NCBI GenBank assembly: GCA_012837965.1
Contig: DUQF01000009.1
Location: 1-50,424 of the forward strand
DNA length: 50,424 nucleotides
From: Clostridiales bacterium
GTDB lineage: Bacteria > Bacillota > Clostridia > Christensenellales > Aristaeellaceae
Direction: 5' to 3'
Shown: positions 8,904 through 19,085 of the stretch, one piece after another
Layout: every line of letters starts with the position of its first letter
Numbering within the stretch: position 1 is the stretch's first letter
Made by a program: the position numbers and the translations under genes
The notes under the pieces: model-generated
The model's database searches: none
What the model was told of the DNA's origin: nothing
The model's input: the letters and a program-made list of their open reading frames with translations, nothing else

Positions 8904-9960
8904 AGAAAAAAACTTGGTTCCTTCTTCCGCCTCCGATGAGGCAAAGCAGGAAGCCCTCAAGCGGGCTCTTAACGCCCTGAACAAAGAATTCGGGCGAGGC
9001 ACCATCATGAAAATGGGCGAGAAGCCCAACATTCAGGTAGACGTTGTGTCCACCGGCATTTTGGAGCTGGACTTCGCCTTAGGTGTGGGCGGCATTCCTC
9101 GTGGGCGCATCGTTGAGGTCTACGGCCCCGAAGCTTCGGGCAAAACCACCGTTTCCCTGCATATGATTGCACAGGTGCAAAAGGCAGGAGGCATTGCCGC
9201 CTTTATCGACGCAGAGCACGCCCTGGACCCTGTGTATGCCCGCAACCTTGGCGTTGATATCGACGAGCTGTACGTAAGCCAGCCCTCCACCGGCGAAGAC
9301 GCCCTTGAAATTTGCGAGGCGCTTATTCGTTCGGGCGCCGTGGACATTGTGGTCGTCGACTCCGTGGCCGCCCTTGTGCCAAGGGCTGAAATTGAGGGCG
9401 ACATCGGCGCCAGTTTCGTGGGCCTTCAGGCCCGCATGATGAGCCAGGCTATGCGCCGCCTTGCCGGCGTTGTAAGCAAAACCAATTCCATTGCCCTGTT
9501 TATTAATCAGCTGCGTGAAAAAGTGGGCGTCATTTATGGCAACCCCGAAACCACGCCCGGCGGCCGCGCGCTGAAGTTCTACGCCAGCGTGCGATTGGAC
9601 GTGCGCAAGGGCGAGCCCATCAAAAGCGGCTCTGAAATCATCGGCAACCGCACCCGAATCAAGGTGGTAAAAAACAAGGTAGCCCCGCCCTTCCGTCAGG
9701 CGGAAGCCGAGCTTATTTTCGGCGAAGGCTTTTCCAGGGAATCCGGCCTTTTGGACATGGCGGTGGAGCACGACATCATCCAAAAGAGCGGCTCCTGGTA
9801 TTCCTACAACGATGAGCGCATCGGGCAGGGGCGGGACAACGCCCGCAAGTTCCTCAAAGACAATCCCGAGATTGCGGAGCATATTGAAGCGCTATTGCGC
9901 AAAGACCCTGTCATCCACCCGGCGGACGATGAGAACGAACAGGTCACTTCTGAGGAGTAA
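8893..9960 (+). CDS. recA: recombinase RecA
   Basis: A 355-residue RecA, the strand-exchange recombinase and SOS co-protease. Walker A GPEASGKT is at 78-85, and Walker B is the [11 protein letters not shown] stretch. Loop regions such as EIEGDIGAS and the C-terminal acidic tail match the family. The ATG at 8893 is favoured over an in-frame TTG at 8887 because AAAGGA sits eight bases before it. It lies inside a continuous operon, so it may lack its own promoter; I saw no convincing LexA/DinR operator upstream. Confidence 0.97.
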   Translation: MAAKEKNLVPSSASDEAKQEALKRALNALNKEFGRGTIMKMGEKPNIQVDVVSTGILELDFALGVGGIPRGRIVEVYGPEASGKTTVSLHMIAQVQKAGGIAAFIDAEHALDPVYARNLGVDIDELYVSQPSTGEDALEICEALIRSGAVDIVVVDSVAALVPRAEIEGDIGASFVGLQARMMSQAMRRLAGVVSKTNSIALFINQLREKVGVIYGNPETTPGGRALKFYASVRLDVRKGEPIKSGSEIIGNRTRIKVVKNKVAPPFRQAEAELIFGEGFSRESGLLDMAVEHDIIQKSGSWYSYNDERIGQGRDNARKFLKDNPEIAEHIEALLRKDPVIHPADDENEQVTSEE

Positions 9961-9970
9961 TGTTTGATTC

Positions 9971-10843
9971 ATGAGCACCGATGTTAAGAAAAAACAAGGG
10001 CCGCTACTGTTTTTATCTTTCGTTATCAGCGGCATTCTAATCGGCGGCGGCGCCATCCTGCCCGGGGTGTCGGGCGGTGTACTGTGCGTTATCTTCGGCA
10101 TTTACCGGCCGATGATGGAGCTGTTTAGCCACCCCATTAAGGCCATTAAAAAACACCTAAGCCTGTTTATCCCCGTGGGTATTGGCGTTGGCATCGGCTT
10201 TGTGGGTTTTGCAAAAATTCTAGGCTCTCTATTTGAAAATTACAAGTTACCTACCTTGTGGGTGTTTGTGGGCATCATCCTTGGTACCGTGCCCATGCTG
10301 CTGAAGACCGCCAGGGAAAAGACAGGCAAAACGCAAAAAGGCGACCTTGTGGCTCTGCTCATCGCCTTCTTTGCCCTGCTCACCATCTTGCTCAGCTGGA
10401 AAAGCAAAGCAAGCAGTATGGAGGAATTAAATCTTCAAAGCGAAACAAGCATCTCGATGGAATTGAACCTTCTCACCACTTTTTTAAGCGGCATTATCTG
10501 GGGCTTCAGCCTGATTGTGCCGGGGCTTTCATCAAGCTCCCTACTCATTTTCATGGGGCTGTACGACCACATCATGACGGCGGTGGGAAAGCTCGATTTT
10601 TCGGTCATTGTACCCTTAATCTTGGGCATCGTCCTGGTGGCTGCGCTGTGCGCCAGGGCGGTGGAGAAACTCTTTGAAAAGCATTATTCCTACGCCTCCC
10701 ACGCCGTGGTGGGTTTGGTGTTGGCTTCCACCTTAACCATTATCCCGATGCCCATCACCCTTTGGGGCGTCGGCCTTGCCGCTGTCGGCTTTGTGCTGGC
10801 AGCGTTGCTGGACAGGTGGCAAGCAAGCATACAAAGGGATTAG
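9971..10843 (+). CDS. DUF368 family transporter (PopT-like polyprenyl-phosphate translocase)
   Basis: A 290-residue polytopic membrane protein. It has the two family signature segments in pseudo-symmetry: GGGAILPGVSGGVLCVIFG near residues 25-45, and FSLIVPGLSSSSLLIFMGLY in the second half. DUF368 proteins were recently linked to recycling of undecaprenyl-phosphate across the membrane (PopT); the function here is inferred from family. It starts 11 bases after recA. In many Bacillota this slot holds rny, so the position is somewhat unusual. Confidence 0.8.
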   Translation: MSTDVKKKQGPLLFLSFVISGILIGGGAILPGVSGGVLCVIFGIYRPMMELFSHPIKAIKKHLSLFIPVGIGVGIGFVGFAKILGSLFENYKLPTLWVFVGIILGTVPMLLKTAREKTGKTQKGDLVALLIAFFALLTILLSWKSKASSMEELNLQSETSISMELNLLTTFLSGIIWGFSLIVPGLSSSSLLIFMGLYDHIMTAVGKLDFSVIVPLILGIVLVAALCARAVEKLFEKHYSYASHAVVGLVLASTLTIIPMPITLWGVGLAAVGFVLAALLDRWQASIQRD

Positions 10844-10916
10844 GAATCTGAAGCTAATTAGGAGTTAGGAATGAGGAATTGGATTTAGCCTGCTCTTAAC
10901 GAAGAAAGGGAAGTAT

Positions 10917-11249
10917 ATGGCAAAATATACTCGGCAATTGACCGGTGATTTCCAAACACTGCTCCAAAGTATTGAGCAGGGCATTCTGGGCGGCAGCGTA
11001 AGCGCCTCGCTGGAGGACAGCGCCGACTATCAAACCGGCGATGTGCGGGTTGCCGTGCGGGTGTTTGAGCGTTACAGCTGGCTGGGTTCAAACCGCCTTA
11101 GCCTGAGTGTTACGCTGGTAGGCCAGGGCGACAGGCTGTTCATCACCGGCATCACCTCCGGCGGCAGCCAGGCGGTATTTTTCAAAATCAATACCTTTGG
11201 CGAAGCTGCCTTTTTAGACAGGTTCCGCGAAATTGTGGATGGGTTTTGA
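10917..11249 (+). CDS. DUF6054 family small protein
   Basis: A 110-residue soluble protein starting MAKYTRQLTGDF, with a conserved core VTLVGQGDRLFITGITSGGS and QAVFFKINTFGEAAFLD. I recognise this as the DUF6054 family of Clostridia; no function is known. GAAAGGGAAGT precedes the ATG. It lies 73 bases after the DUF368 gene, so co-transcription is possible but not certain. Confidence 0.7.
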   Translation: MAKYTRQLTGDFQTLLQSIEQGILGGSVSASLEDSADYQTGDVRVAVRVFERYSWLGSNRLSLSVTLVGQGDRLFITGITSGGSQAVFFKINTFGEAAFLDRFREIVDGF

Positions 11250-11401
11250 TTGACTTTATCAACTTTTATTCCTTTGTTAGTCCGTATTCCGCTCCTTTTT
11301 AATCAAAAACCCGTTTTCGATTGAGAGAAAGGGCCCTGACGAAGTCCTTGCGTGTCCTCTTTTCTTCCTTCATGCTTTTACAAAAAGGAAGGAGAAAGGA
11401 C

Positions 11402-11590
11402 ATGGACGGACAAAATATCAATCTAAGAGAAACTGCTCTTTTACAGCTAAACGATGCCCTAAGCGCCGGGGAGGCCAAGGTGAGCGAGCTTATCCGCATT
11501 TGCCAGATGGAAAAGCAAACCGCGCCCCAAATCATTCCAAGCGGCTGGCGCATTGAAAGTGACGAAGAATTTTGTTCAAAGAAAAGGTGA
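11402..11590 (+). CDS. small hypothetical protein upstream of aroC
   Basis: A 62-residue charged protein starting MDGQNINLRETALLQLNDAL. GGAGAAAGG lies just before the ATG at 11402, and the stop is three bases before the aroC start, so it is co-translated with aroC. No domain is recognised. The N-terminal half could form an amphipathic helix (leucine/alanine periodicity at about 8-35). Its tight spacing suggests it is real and expressed with aroC; any role in the shikimate pathway is speculation. Confidence 0.55.
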   Translation: MDGQNINLRETALLQLNDALSAGEAKVSELIRICQMEKQTAPQIIPSGWRIESDEEFCSKKR

Positions 11591-11593
11591 AAA

Positions 11594-12673
11594 ATGGGTT
11601 CTGTATTCGGTCGTAATCTAAAAATCACGCTTTTTGGCCAAAGCCACGGGATAGCCATCGGCGCCGTTGTGGATGGCCTGCCGGCCGGTCACGCCATTGA
11701 CCTTGACAGGCTGCAAGCCTTTTTGGATGAGCGCAGCGCCAAGGGCAAGGCGGGCGTTACCCAACGCAAGGAAAGCGATAGGGTGCGGGCGCTGTCCGGC
11801 CTGAACGATGGGCAAACCTGCGGTTCGCCCCTGTGTTTGGTAATTGACAACGCCGACGCGCGAAAAAGCGACTACTCGGCTATTTTTGACACGCCCCGCC
11901 CCAGCCACGCCGACTATCCCCTGTCGCAAAAGCATGGCAGGGTAGCGGTGCAGTCGGGCGGCGGGCATAATTCCGGGCGATTAACAGCCGCTCTATGCGC
12001 TGTAGGTGGAGTTTGTATGCAACTTTTGGAAAAAAAAGGCATCAAAATCGCTGCCCATCACCTGAGCATCGGCCAAATACACGACCGCCCCTTTGATGCA
12101 GTACATCCCGAAATAGACTTGCTTTCCACCAGCCTCTACCGCTGCCTTGACAAGGACGTTGAAGAAAAAATGAAGCAGGAAGTCGCTCTTGCCATTGCCG
12201 CCAAGGATTCCATCGGCGGTACCATTGAGGTGGCGGCGGTGGGATTGCCTGCAGGCATTGGCGGCGGCATTTTTCAGGGGCTTGACAACCGCTTGGCGCA
12301 GGCCGTTTTTGCCGTCCCTGGCGTTAAGGGCGTTGACTTCGGGCAAGGCTTCAACGCCGCCTTCATGCGGGGAAGCGAGCACAACGACCCCTGGGTAAAG
12401 GAAGGCAACACCGTCAAGACCCTGTCCAACCACGCAGGCGGTATCGTGGGCGGCATGTCCACCGGTATGCCCGTTTTGCTGCGGGTGGCCTTAAAGCCCA
12501 CCCCTTCCATTGAAAAGGAACAAAAAACGCTGAACATCCAAACCGGCGAGCAGGCTGTGCTGTCGGTTACCGGCCGCCACGACCCCTGCATCGCCCTAAG
12601 GGCCTTGCCCGCCGTAGTAGCGGCAGTGGCCATTGCGCTGTATGATGCCCTGCTGGATGGCAAGCTGTCCTGA
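11594..12673 (+). CDS. aroC: chorismate synthase
   Basis: A 359-residue enzyme that converts 5-enolpyruvylshikimate-3-phosphate to chorismate using reduced FMN. Family signatures are clear: TLFGQSHGIAIG near the N-terminus, DTPRPSHADY, SGGGHNSGR, GGIVGGMSTGMP, and the C-terminal VTGRHDPC. The usual GESHG is GQSHG here, a known variant. No other aromatic-pathway gene is adjacent. A strong terminator follows. Confidence 0.95.
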   Translation: MGSVFGRNLKITLFGQSHGIAIGAVVDGLPAGHAIDLDRLQAFLDERSAKGKAGVTQRKESDRVRALSGLNDGQTCGSPLCLVIDNADARKSDYSAIFDTPRPSHADYPLSQKHGRVAVQSGGGHNSGRLTAALCAVGGVCMQLLEKKGIKIAAHHLSIGQIHDRPFDAVHPEIDLLSTSLYRCLDKDVEEKMKQEVALAIAAKDSIGGTIEVAAVGLPAGIGGGIFQGLDNRLAQAVFAVPGVKGVDFGQGFNAAFMRGSEHNDPWVKEGNTVKTLSNHAGGIVGGMSTGMPVLLRVALKPTPSIEKEQKTLNIQTGEQAVLSVTGRHDPCIALRALPAVVAAVAIALYDALLDGKLS

Positions 12674-12745
12674 CGGAATGTGTACGGCTCGCGACATGCC
12701 CATATCCTCACTGCAGAATGGCGGCGTATCCGCCATACGCAAGAA

Positions 12746-12783
12746 AAAGCGCCCCGACCGTATGAAGCGGCGGGGCGTTTTGG
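12746..12783. terminator. bidirectional terminator between aroC and fhs
   Basis: GCGCCCCG and CGGGGCG form a GC-rich stem around a GTATGAAG-containing loop, with T-rich tails on both strands. It separates the convergent aroC and fhs genes. Confidence 0.8.
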
Positions 12784-12816
12784 TTTGATTGGAAACATAC
12801 TATCGGCATTGCCTAA

Positions 12817-14487
12817 TCAAAATAGCCCCGTAATAACCCCGTCATCGCTCACGTCGATGCTTTGGGCGCTGGGCTTTTTGGGGAGCCCGGGCATGGTCAT
12901 GATATCACCGGTGTAAACAACTACAAAGCCCGCGCCCGATGAAAGTTTCAAATTGTCAACCGTGATGTTAAAGCCTTTGGGTGCGCCAAGAAGTTTGGGG
13001 TTGTCCGAAAAGGAGTACTGGGTTTTGGCCACGCATATAGGCAGGCGATTAAGCCCCATGCGCTCAATGCGCCGAAGCTCCCGCTTGGCGGCGGCGGAAA
13101 ACTCCACATCGTCTGCGTGGTAAATGTTTTTGGCAAGGGTGCGGATTTTGTCTTCCACGCTCATGGCATCAGGGTAGGCGTAGGTGAAACGGCTTTGCCC
13201 CTCACACAGACGCACCACTTCTTCGGCAAGCTCCACGCCGCCCTCGCCGCCTTTTGCCCAGACTTCGGACAGGGCGACGTTGACGCCAAGCTCCTTGCAG
13301 CTATTTTCCACCAGCTCCAATTCTTTTTCGGCGTCGTCAGGGAATCGGTTCAGCGCCACAACGCAAGGCAGGCCAAAGACTTTTTGCATGTTGTTGATAT
13401 GCTGCAAGAGGTTGGGCAGACCCTTTTTGAGGGCGTCTATATTTTCTTCTTTCAGGTCTTCTTTTTTGGCTCCGCCATGCATTTTAAGGGCTCGCACAGT
13501 GGCAACCACCACCACCGCTGAGGGGCTAAGGTTAGCGAAGCGGCACTTAATATCGCAAAATTTTTCAGCGCCAAGGTCAGCGCCGAAACCGGCCTCGGTC
13601 ACCACATAGTCGGCCAATTTTAAGGCCATGCGGGTGGCAACCACGCTGTTGCAGCCGTGAGCAATGTTGGCAAAGGGGCCGCCGTGCACAAAGGCCGGTA
13701 CGCCGGCAAGGGTCTGCACAAGGTTGGGGCGCAGGGCGTCTTTTAGCAGGGCGGCCATCGCACCCTGGGCTTTCAGGTCGCCGGCGGTTACGGGCCGGTC
13801 GTCCTTGTTGTAGCCGATAATAATGCGGGCAAGCCGCTCTTTTAGGTCATGCAAGTCGTTTGCAAGGCACAGCACGGCCATAATTTCGCTGGCCACGGTG
13901 ATGTCATAGCCATCTTCCCTGACAACGCCATTGCCCCTTGCGCCAAGACCGCCCACGATGGAGCGCAGAAATCGGTCGTTCATGTCAACGCAGCGGCGCC
14001 AGGTTATGCGCTTTGGGTCGATGTTTAATTCGTTTCCTTGGTGGATGTGATTGTCAATCATGGCGGCCAACAGATTGTTAGCTGCGCCGATGGCGTGAAA
14101 GTCGCCGGTGAAGTGCAGGTTAATATCCTCCATGGGGACAACCTGCGCCCAGCCGCCGCCCGCCGCCCCGCCCTTGATGCCAAAGACCGGCCCTAAGGAC
14201 GGCTCCCGCAGGGCAACCATCACATCCTTGCCGATGAGTGATAGGGCATCCGTTAAGCCAATGGACGTGGTGGTTTTTCCTTCGCCCGCCGCCGTTGGGG
14301 TGATGGCGGTGACTAAAATAAGCTTGCCGTTTTTTTTGCCCTTTTCAATCATTTTCAGGTCGATTTTGGCCTTATCCCTGCCGTACGGGATGAGATATTT
14401 ATCGGGAATGTTTAATTTGTCCGCTATGTCCCTAATGGGACGGAGGGTCACGGACTGGGCAATTTCAATGTCGGTTAAGTGCGCCAT
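12817..14487 (-). CDS. fhs: formate-tetrahydrofolate ligase
   Basis: A 556-residue ATP-dependent enzyme making 10-formyl-THF from formate, central to one-carbon metabolism and the methyl branch of acetogens. The P-loop [16 protein letters not shown] is near residue 65. Family stretches such as [26 protein letters not shown]-like [15 protein letters not shown] and [14 protein letters not shown] are present, and the protein is full length. AAAGGAGCTTTCC precedes the ATG. It starts 33 bases after the flavoprotein gene, so it is probably the last gene of that operon. Presence of fhs alone does not prove acetogenesis. Confidence 0.96.
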   Translation of the reverse strand: MAHLTDIEIAQSVTLRPIRDIADKLNIPDKYLIPYGRDKAKIDLKMIEKGKKNGKLILVTAITPTAAGEGKTTTSIGLTDALSLIGKDVMVALREPSLGPVFGIKGGAAGGGWAQVVPMEDINLHFTGDFHAIGAANNLLAAMIDNHIHQGNELNIDPKRITWRRCVDMNDRFLRSIVGGLGARGNGVVREDGYDITVASEIMAVLCLANDLHDLKERLARIIIGYNKDDRPVTAGDLKAQGAMAALLKDALRPNLVQTLAGVPAFVHGGPFANIAHGCNSVVATRMALKLADYVVTEAGFGADLGAEKFCDIKCRFANLSPSAVVVVATVRALKMHGGAKKEDLKEENIDALKKGLPNLLQHINNMQKVFGLPCVVALNRFPDDAEKELELVENSCKELGVNVALSEVWAKGGEGGVELAEEVVRLCEGQSRFTYAYPDAMSVEDKIRTLAKNIYHADDVEFSAAAKRELRRIERMGLNRLPICVAKTQYSFSDNPKLLGAPKGFNITVDNLKLSSGAGFVVVYTGDIMTMPGLPKKPSAQSIDVSDDGVITGLF

Positions 14488-14520
14488 GGAAAGCTCCTTT
14501 CATTATAGATCTTTATATTT

Positions 14521-15759
14521 CTATTTAACATGCTCTCCGGCCAAAAAGCCGCAGGCAAAGGCAAACATTAAATTATGTCCGCCGGTGTCCCCATCCACGT
14601 TTAGCATTTCACCGGCCATGTACAAACCGGAGATAGATGTTTGCATGGTGGCAGGGTCGATTGTATCGGTTTTGACGCCCCCTTGGCTCACTTGCGCATG
14701 GCGCATGCCACGAACGCCGGTGAGGTTCAGCCGCCAATCACAAAGGTTTCGGGCAAGTTCAGGCAGCGTTTGAGTCGCTAATTTTTTTGCTAATTTTTGC
14801 GGTACGGCGCCCACCAACACATTTTTATCACCTAAATGATGACGCCTTTCCTGTAGCTTGTCAAGGGTGGCTTTTTGGTTTATGTCGGGCGCCTTGGGCT
14901 CTTTTCGCTCCATACGCCCGTCACCCACTCCAAGGAGGACGGAAAAATCAAGGCTCACCTGCATATCTTCTTTGTTTTCAAGGCCTATGGCAGCCCGCCC
15001 GGCAAGCTGCATGGCGCATACCCCCGACAAGCCTGTTTTTGAAAACAGCGCCTCGCCCTGGGCGCAGTCCACAGGCTTGCCATTTGAAAGCAGGGTTAGC
15101 TTTGCGGGAAGCCGAAGGCCGTCCAAGCCCCGAATGGGCCTTCTGTTGGTTTCCAGGGCGCAAAGGGCGGGCAGCCTGTCCGTAACGATAAAGCCCAAAG
15201 AAGAAGCGATGGCCGCCATATCGTCGCAGCCGCCAAGCTGCGGGGAAGCGGGACCGCCGCCTGCAAGCAGGACATTTTTGGCCAACACTTGGCTGCCGTC
15301 TTGAAAGGTTAGTTCAAAGCCGCCGCCTGAAAGGGGTGAAAGCGCCGTCAATCTTTTATCCGTCTCAACCGTAACGGGCAGACTTTCTATAGCCGTTTCA
15401 AAGGCTTCAAGCACGCTGTCCGCTCTGCCGGTGGCGGGGTACATGCGCCCGTAGCCCTCTTCTTTCAGGCACAGGCCGATGGATGAAAAATAGTCGTTTA
15501 ATCTACCCGCAGGGCAAGCGGCTAACGCTCTATACGCAAAGTCGCTGTCACCAAAATAGGCGGGCGGGCCGCTGTTCATAATATTGCACCGGCCGCCTCC
15601 AGTCGCCAAAATCTTTCTGCCCAAGCGGTCGTTTTTTTCAATAAGCAGGGTAGGAATCCCCCGCCTGCCCGCGGCTAAACAGGCGGCGAGGCCTGAAGCC
15701 CCGCCGCCTATCACGACAAACGGTATGAAATTAATTAAGCGGCGCCTTGACGGGTGCAT
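14521..15759 (-). CDS. BaiN/HI0933-like NAD(P)/FAD-dependent oxidoreductase
   Basis: About 412 residues, a usual length for the HI0933/BaiN flavoproteins. The FAD-binding dinucleotide motif VIGGGASGLAACLAAG is near the N-terminus, followed by LGRKILATGGGRCN, the family signature. The C-terminus has GLYMAGEMLNVDGDTGGHNL. Substrate is unknown; BaiN itself acts on bile acid intermediates, but that is not implied here. The open frame continues far upstream. I chose the ATG at 15759, which overlaps the upstream SH3 gene's stop by 29 bases. No strong ribosome site is visible, so the start is uncertain and coupling is likely. Confidence 0.85.
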   Translation of the reverse strand: MHPSRRRLINFIPFVVIGGGASGLAACLAAGRRGIPTLLIEKNDRLGRKILATGGGRCNIMNSGPPAYFGDSDFAYRALAACPAGRLNDYFSSIGLCLKEEGYGRMYPATGRADSVLEAFETAIESLPVTVETDKRLTALSPLSGGGFELTFQDGSQVLAKNVLLAGGGPASPQLGGCDDMAAIASSLGFIVTDRLPALCALETNRRPIRGLDGLRLPAKLTLLSNGKPVDCAQGEALFSKTGLSGVCAMQLAGRAAIGLENKEDMQVSLDFSVLLGVGDGRMERKEPKAPDINQKATLDKLQERRHHLGDKNVLVGAVPQKLAKKLATQTLPELARNLCDWRLNLTGVRGMRHAQVSQGGVKTDTIDPATMQTSISGLYMAGEMLNVDGDTGGHNLMFAFACGFLAGEHVK

Positions 15760-18700
15760 GGTCGTAGGCATACTGGATGGCCGCCTGGTGCTCCGCATCA
15801 ACCTTACCCGAGCTGTGTATCTTGGAGTTGACAAAGTGCACACAGAACTGGCCGCTAAAGTCGTTGTCCGGGATAGTATCGCCCGCCGGGTAGTTATGAG
15901 GTACGCCATAGAGGGAGGCGGCGAAAGTGCGCCTGCCGATGGTTACCCACAAGGGACGACGCTGATACATATTTCTTTCGCTAATTTCTTGGGAGTGAGA
16001 TACGCCGTAAATTCTACACATAATAGCGGTATCTTGGGCAGTCAGGGGCTCCGCGTCGGAGTGGTAGCCGCCCGACCAGCGCTTGGCGTTGAAGCTAAGG
16101 CCGGTTCTCACATCGGTGAGGGTGGCCACCGCGCCCTTGGGCCAGGCCGATTGAATGTCGCCGGTGTACCAGTCAACCAATTCGACCGGATAAATGGTGG
16201 TATCGGTCGAAATGGGGCCCTGGCTGGGTGGGACGGTGCCATAAAGAGCATCCTGGGTTTTCTGCCCGGCAACACCGTCCACGAACAGCAAGCCGTTGGT
16301 TGAGCGTTGGTATTCCTTGACAGCTTCCTCGGTTTGCAGGTTGTAAATGCCCGTTGCGTAGGCAGGCTCTAACACGCCTAACTTAATCAGTTCGCCCTGC
16401 AGCCTGGCTACGTCGTCACCCGACATGCCCCGCCGCAAGGTACGGTAGGTGGCAATGGGCTTGCCGCTGGGGTCAGTAGTGCCGCCGGGATCGCTTCCCA
16501 CTTCTTCCTTGGTAAGGATGCGCAGCATATCGCCGCGGATATAGCCGTTCATGCCGCTGTAATACACGTGGTACCAGGTATAGCCGCCGTTTTGCACGGT
16601 AGTGCCCATGAGCCTCACCCGTGTACCCATGCGGTAAATCTTGGTAAGCGTCAGCGCCTTCATGGAGCCTTGCTTGCGCATAAGCACATTGTTCATCACC
16701 GTTACGGCAATATCTGAAGCCGTACCGGGAGCGGGCGTCTGCGCGGGATCCGGCGTTTGCGTGCCCGGTGTCTGGGTAGCAAGCCAAGCCGCTACTTCTT
16801 CAGCAGACATAATATGGGCGTACTTGGCCAGAACATAAACGTCGGCGCCGGCATCGGTCAATAGATGCCAGGTGGTTCCGCCGGAAGTCATGGTCATCTG
16901 ATAGGGCAGCACCGTGCCCCTTAGTACCTGCCTGGCAAGCCCGCCCGAGGTGGAGGGCGCAGTTCGCAGGTTGGTGTGGTCATAGTCAATCATCACATAG
17001 CCGGTAGTGGTAAGCGGGGGGATAACAGTGCCGGGGTTTGGAGTTTGGCCGGCCAGGTACTGCGCCACTTCAGCATCGGTCAGCTGCCGGACGCAATCGG
17101 AACGCAAATAGCCCGTATGCCCTTCGGCGGATACAAAATACCACAGGTAGCCGCCCTGATTGATGATGGGGCCGGTGATGGGATAAATCTTGTTTTTCTG
17201 CAACCATATAATGGATGTGCCCGCGGGAGTTTTACGTAAATTGACATTGCCCTTGGTCAGAACAATATAGCCGCTGGCGCTCACCTCCGGCGGGGTGGTG
17301 GGGCTTGGCTGCCCGGGTGTGGTTTGGTCCAATACTTTGACCATATCGCCACGGATATAGCCCGTGCCCTGTTCGGAATACACATAGTACCATAAGTAGC
17401 CGCCATGGGTAGTAGTGCCATAGTAGTTAAGGGTCGTGCCCTTGTCAAGGCGGGCAATGACGCTGCCGCCGGGATCCTGCCTCAGGTTGACGCCGCCCTT
17501 GATTAAGATAAGCTTACCGCCGACAACCGATGGAACGGGAGTGACAACAGGGGGCTTGGGCGAATCGGTTACCGCGGGCGGGGCGGGAGGTTCCGTCGCG
17601 TTGCCTTCACTGTCTACATAATCGTAACAATCCGAGCGCACATAGCCTCTCAGGCCGCTTTGCACGTCGGTTGCGTACACCCAGTCATACCCGCCATAGT
17701 AAATAGGGCCGCCGCTAAAGGGAAGAATAGTGCCCTTGTTCAACTGTTTTTGGCTTTCCCCGCCCGGTGACAGCCTCAGGTTGACGCCCGATTTGGTCAG
17801 CTTCACATAGCCGGTAATGGCTGACGGCGGGGTGGGATCAGTGGTTGGGGCTGGCGACGGGGTCACCGCATTGCCCGAACCGTCCGAATAGTAGAAAAAA
17901 TCCTCATGCACATAACCGTACACCTTGCCGGAAGCATAATAGGCATACTGCCAGCCAACGCCGTTTACCACCTGCTTTTGGCCGTAATAGGGCAGGACCT
18001 CGTCCTTTTGCAGCCACAAGAGGCTGGAACCGTTGGGCTTGTCTCGGAAGTTAACGTTCTTTTTGTTAATGGTGATATAGCCAGATGCCTGTACGCCCCC
18101 GGAGGGAGTTTCAGGCTGCCCGCCTGATTCCGGCGGCGCGACAACGGGCGCGCCCAATTCAAGGTGGGCGGCGCTCATATAGCCGGTAAATTTATCGTAG
18201 GTAACAGGATACCAGCCGTCCTGTACGGGGCCGGTCACGGTGACCTTGTCGCCCTGCAAAAAGGCGTACAGGCCGTTGCCTCCGGGCGTTATGCACAGGT
18301 TGGCGCCATGCGCCGTTACAGTAGCGGAAACGGGGAAGGTTGTATTTGAGCTGCCTTCAGGTTTGCTGGTTACCACAACGCCGCCGGAAGTGTCCGGAGT
18401 GGTGGCATCTCCTTGGCTATCGACAAACTCGTAGCAGTCCGAACGCACATAGCCGTACCTGCCGGACTGGGTTTCCTGAACATACACCCAGTTGTAGCCG
18501 TTGTAAGCCGCAGGCTGACCATAGTAGGGCAGGATGATGCCCTTTTGCATTTGCATAATGGAGCTGCCGCCCATGGAAGAGCGCAGATTGGTGTTGGTTC
18601 TTGTAATGCGGACATAGCCGCCCGCCGCCACAGTGGGGCCGGAACCTATGCTTGTGGAAGGCGCAGCGGACTGCGAAGGGCTACTTGCGCCGCTTTCTTT

Positions 18701-19006
18701 AATCATATCGCCGCGCACATAGCCTTCGTAGGTACGGGTGCCTACATTGTCTTTCAAGGCAACGGTACCCCGCACCCTATACCAGGTATAGCCTTCGGCC
18801 GTTTTGGTTCCAAGAATTTCGACCACATCCCCATAGCGGAAATGGCCGTAGTGGTCGCTGTTTTGCGAGGCCTCCTTACGGAAAAGCACCTTGTCGTTGA
18901 TGATGGTGCCCGTACGGCTTTGCGCTAGCGACATGATAGGCAGCAAGACCACTGCCATCATTAGGCACAGCGCCCGAATAATAGGATTGTGTCCATTTTT
19001 GTGCAT
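15731..19006 (-). CDS. exported SH3-repeat cell-wall protein with peptidoglycan-binding domain
   Basis: A 1091-residue exported protein. A signal peptide (about 1-28, hydrophobic core ALCLMMAVVLLPIMSLA) is followed by nine bacterial SH3-like repeats. Each repeat has the pattern GY(V/I)..T....NLR..PGG, then W.YV, then GY(V/I)R.D, and Pro/Thr-rich linkers separate them. A PG_binding_1 domain (RTLRRGMSGDDVARLQGEL... FVDGVAG) and a roughly 150-residue C-terminal domain follow. The C-terminal domain has conserved-looking His/Asp/Cys (GGYHSDAEP, FCVHFVNSKIHSSG, DAEHQ); I know it only as a recurrent uncharacterised clostridial domain. The start at 19006 is set by the signal peptide and a GAGGT ribosome site. 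It heads an operon with the flavoprotein gene and fhs. Confidence 0.85.
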   Translation of the reverse strand: MHKNGHNPIIRALCLMMAVVLLPIMSLAQSRTGTIINDKVLFRKEASQNSDHYGHFRYGDVVEILGTKTAEGYTWYRVRGTVALKDNVGTRTYEGYVRGDMIKESGASSPSQSAAPSTSIGSGPTVAAGGYVRITRTNTNLRSSMGGSSIMQMQKGIILPYYGQPAAYNGYNWVYVQETQSGRYGYVRSDCYEFVDSQGDATTPDTSGGVVVTSKPEGSSNTTFPVSATVTAHGANLCITPGGNGLYAFLQGDKVTVTGPVQDGWYPVTYDKFTGYMSAAHLELGAPVVAPPESGGQPETPSGGVQASGYITINKKNVNFRDKPNGSSLLWLQKDEVLPYYGQKQVVNGVGWQYAYYASGKVYGYVHEDFFYYSDGSGNAVTPSPAPTTDPTPPSAITGYVKLTKSGVNLRLSPGGESQKQLNKGTILPFSGGPIYYGGYDWVYATDVQSGLRGYVRSDCYDYVDSEGNATEPPAPPAVTDSPKPPVVTPVPSVVGGKLILIKGGVNLRQDPGGSVIARLDKGTTLNYYGTTTHGGYLWYYVYSEQGTGYIRGDMVKVLDQTTPGQPSPTTPPEVSASGYIVLTKGNVNLRKTPAGTSIIWLQKNKIYPITGPIINQGGYLWYFVSAEGHTGYLRSDCVRQLTDAEVAQYLAGQTPNPGTVIPPLTTTGYVMIDYDHTNLRTAPSTSGGLARQVLRGTVLPYQMTMTSGGTTWHLLTDAGADVYVLAKYAHIMSAEEVAAWLATQTPGTQTPDPAQTPAPGTASDIAVTVMNNVLMRKQGSMKALTLTKIYRMGTRVRLMGTTVQNGGYTWYHVYYSGMNGYIRGDMLRILTKEEVGSDPGGTTDPSGKPIATYRTLRRGMSGDDVARLQGELIKLGVLEPAYATGIYNLQTEEAVKEYQRSTNGLLFVDGVAGQKTQDALYGTVPPSQGPISTDTTIYPVELVDWYTGDIQSAWPKGAVATLTDVRTGLSFNAKRWSGGYHSDAEPLTAQDTAIMCRIYGVSHSQEISERNMYQRRPLWVTIGRRTFAASLYGVPHNYPAGDTIPDNDFSGQFCVHFVNSKIHSSGKVDAEHQAAIQYAYDHAPVKAPLN

Positions 19007-19085
19007 ACCGTTTACCTCTACTGTTATTCCATCGCTTGACAGCCAAACAGACCGCAAGCAATCAATCCGCATGAACTCATAACAT

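Noticed and set aside
9079-9882. 267-codon minus-strand open frame opposite recA
   Set aside because: Antisense shadow of recA caused by GC-rich codon use.
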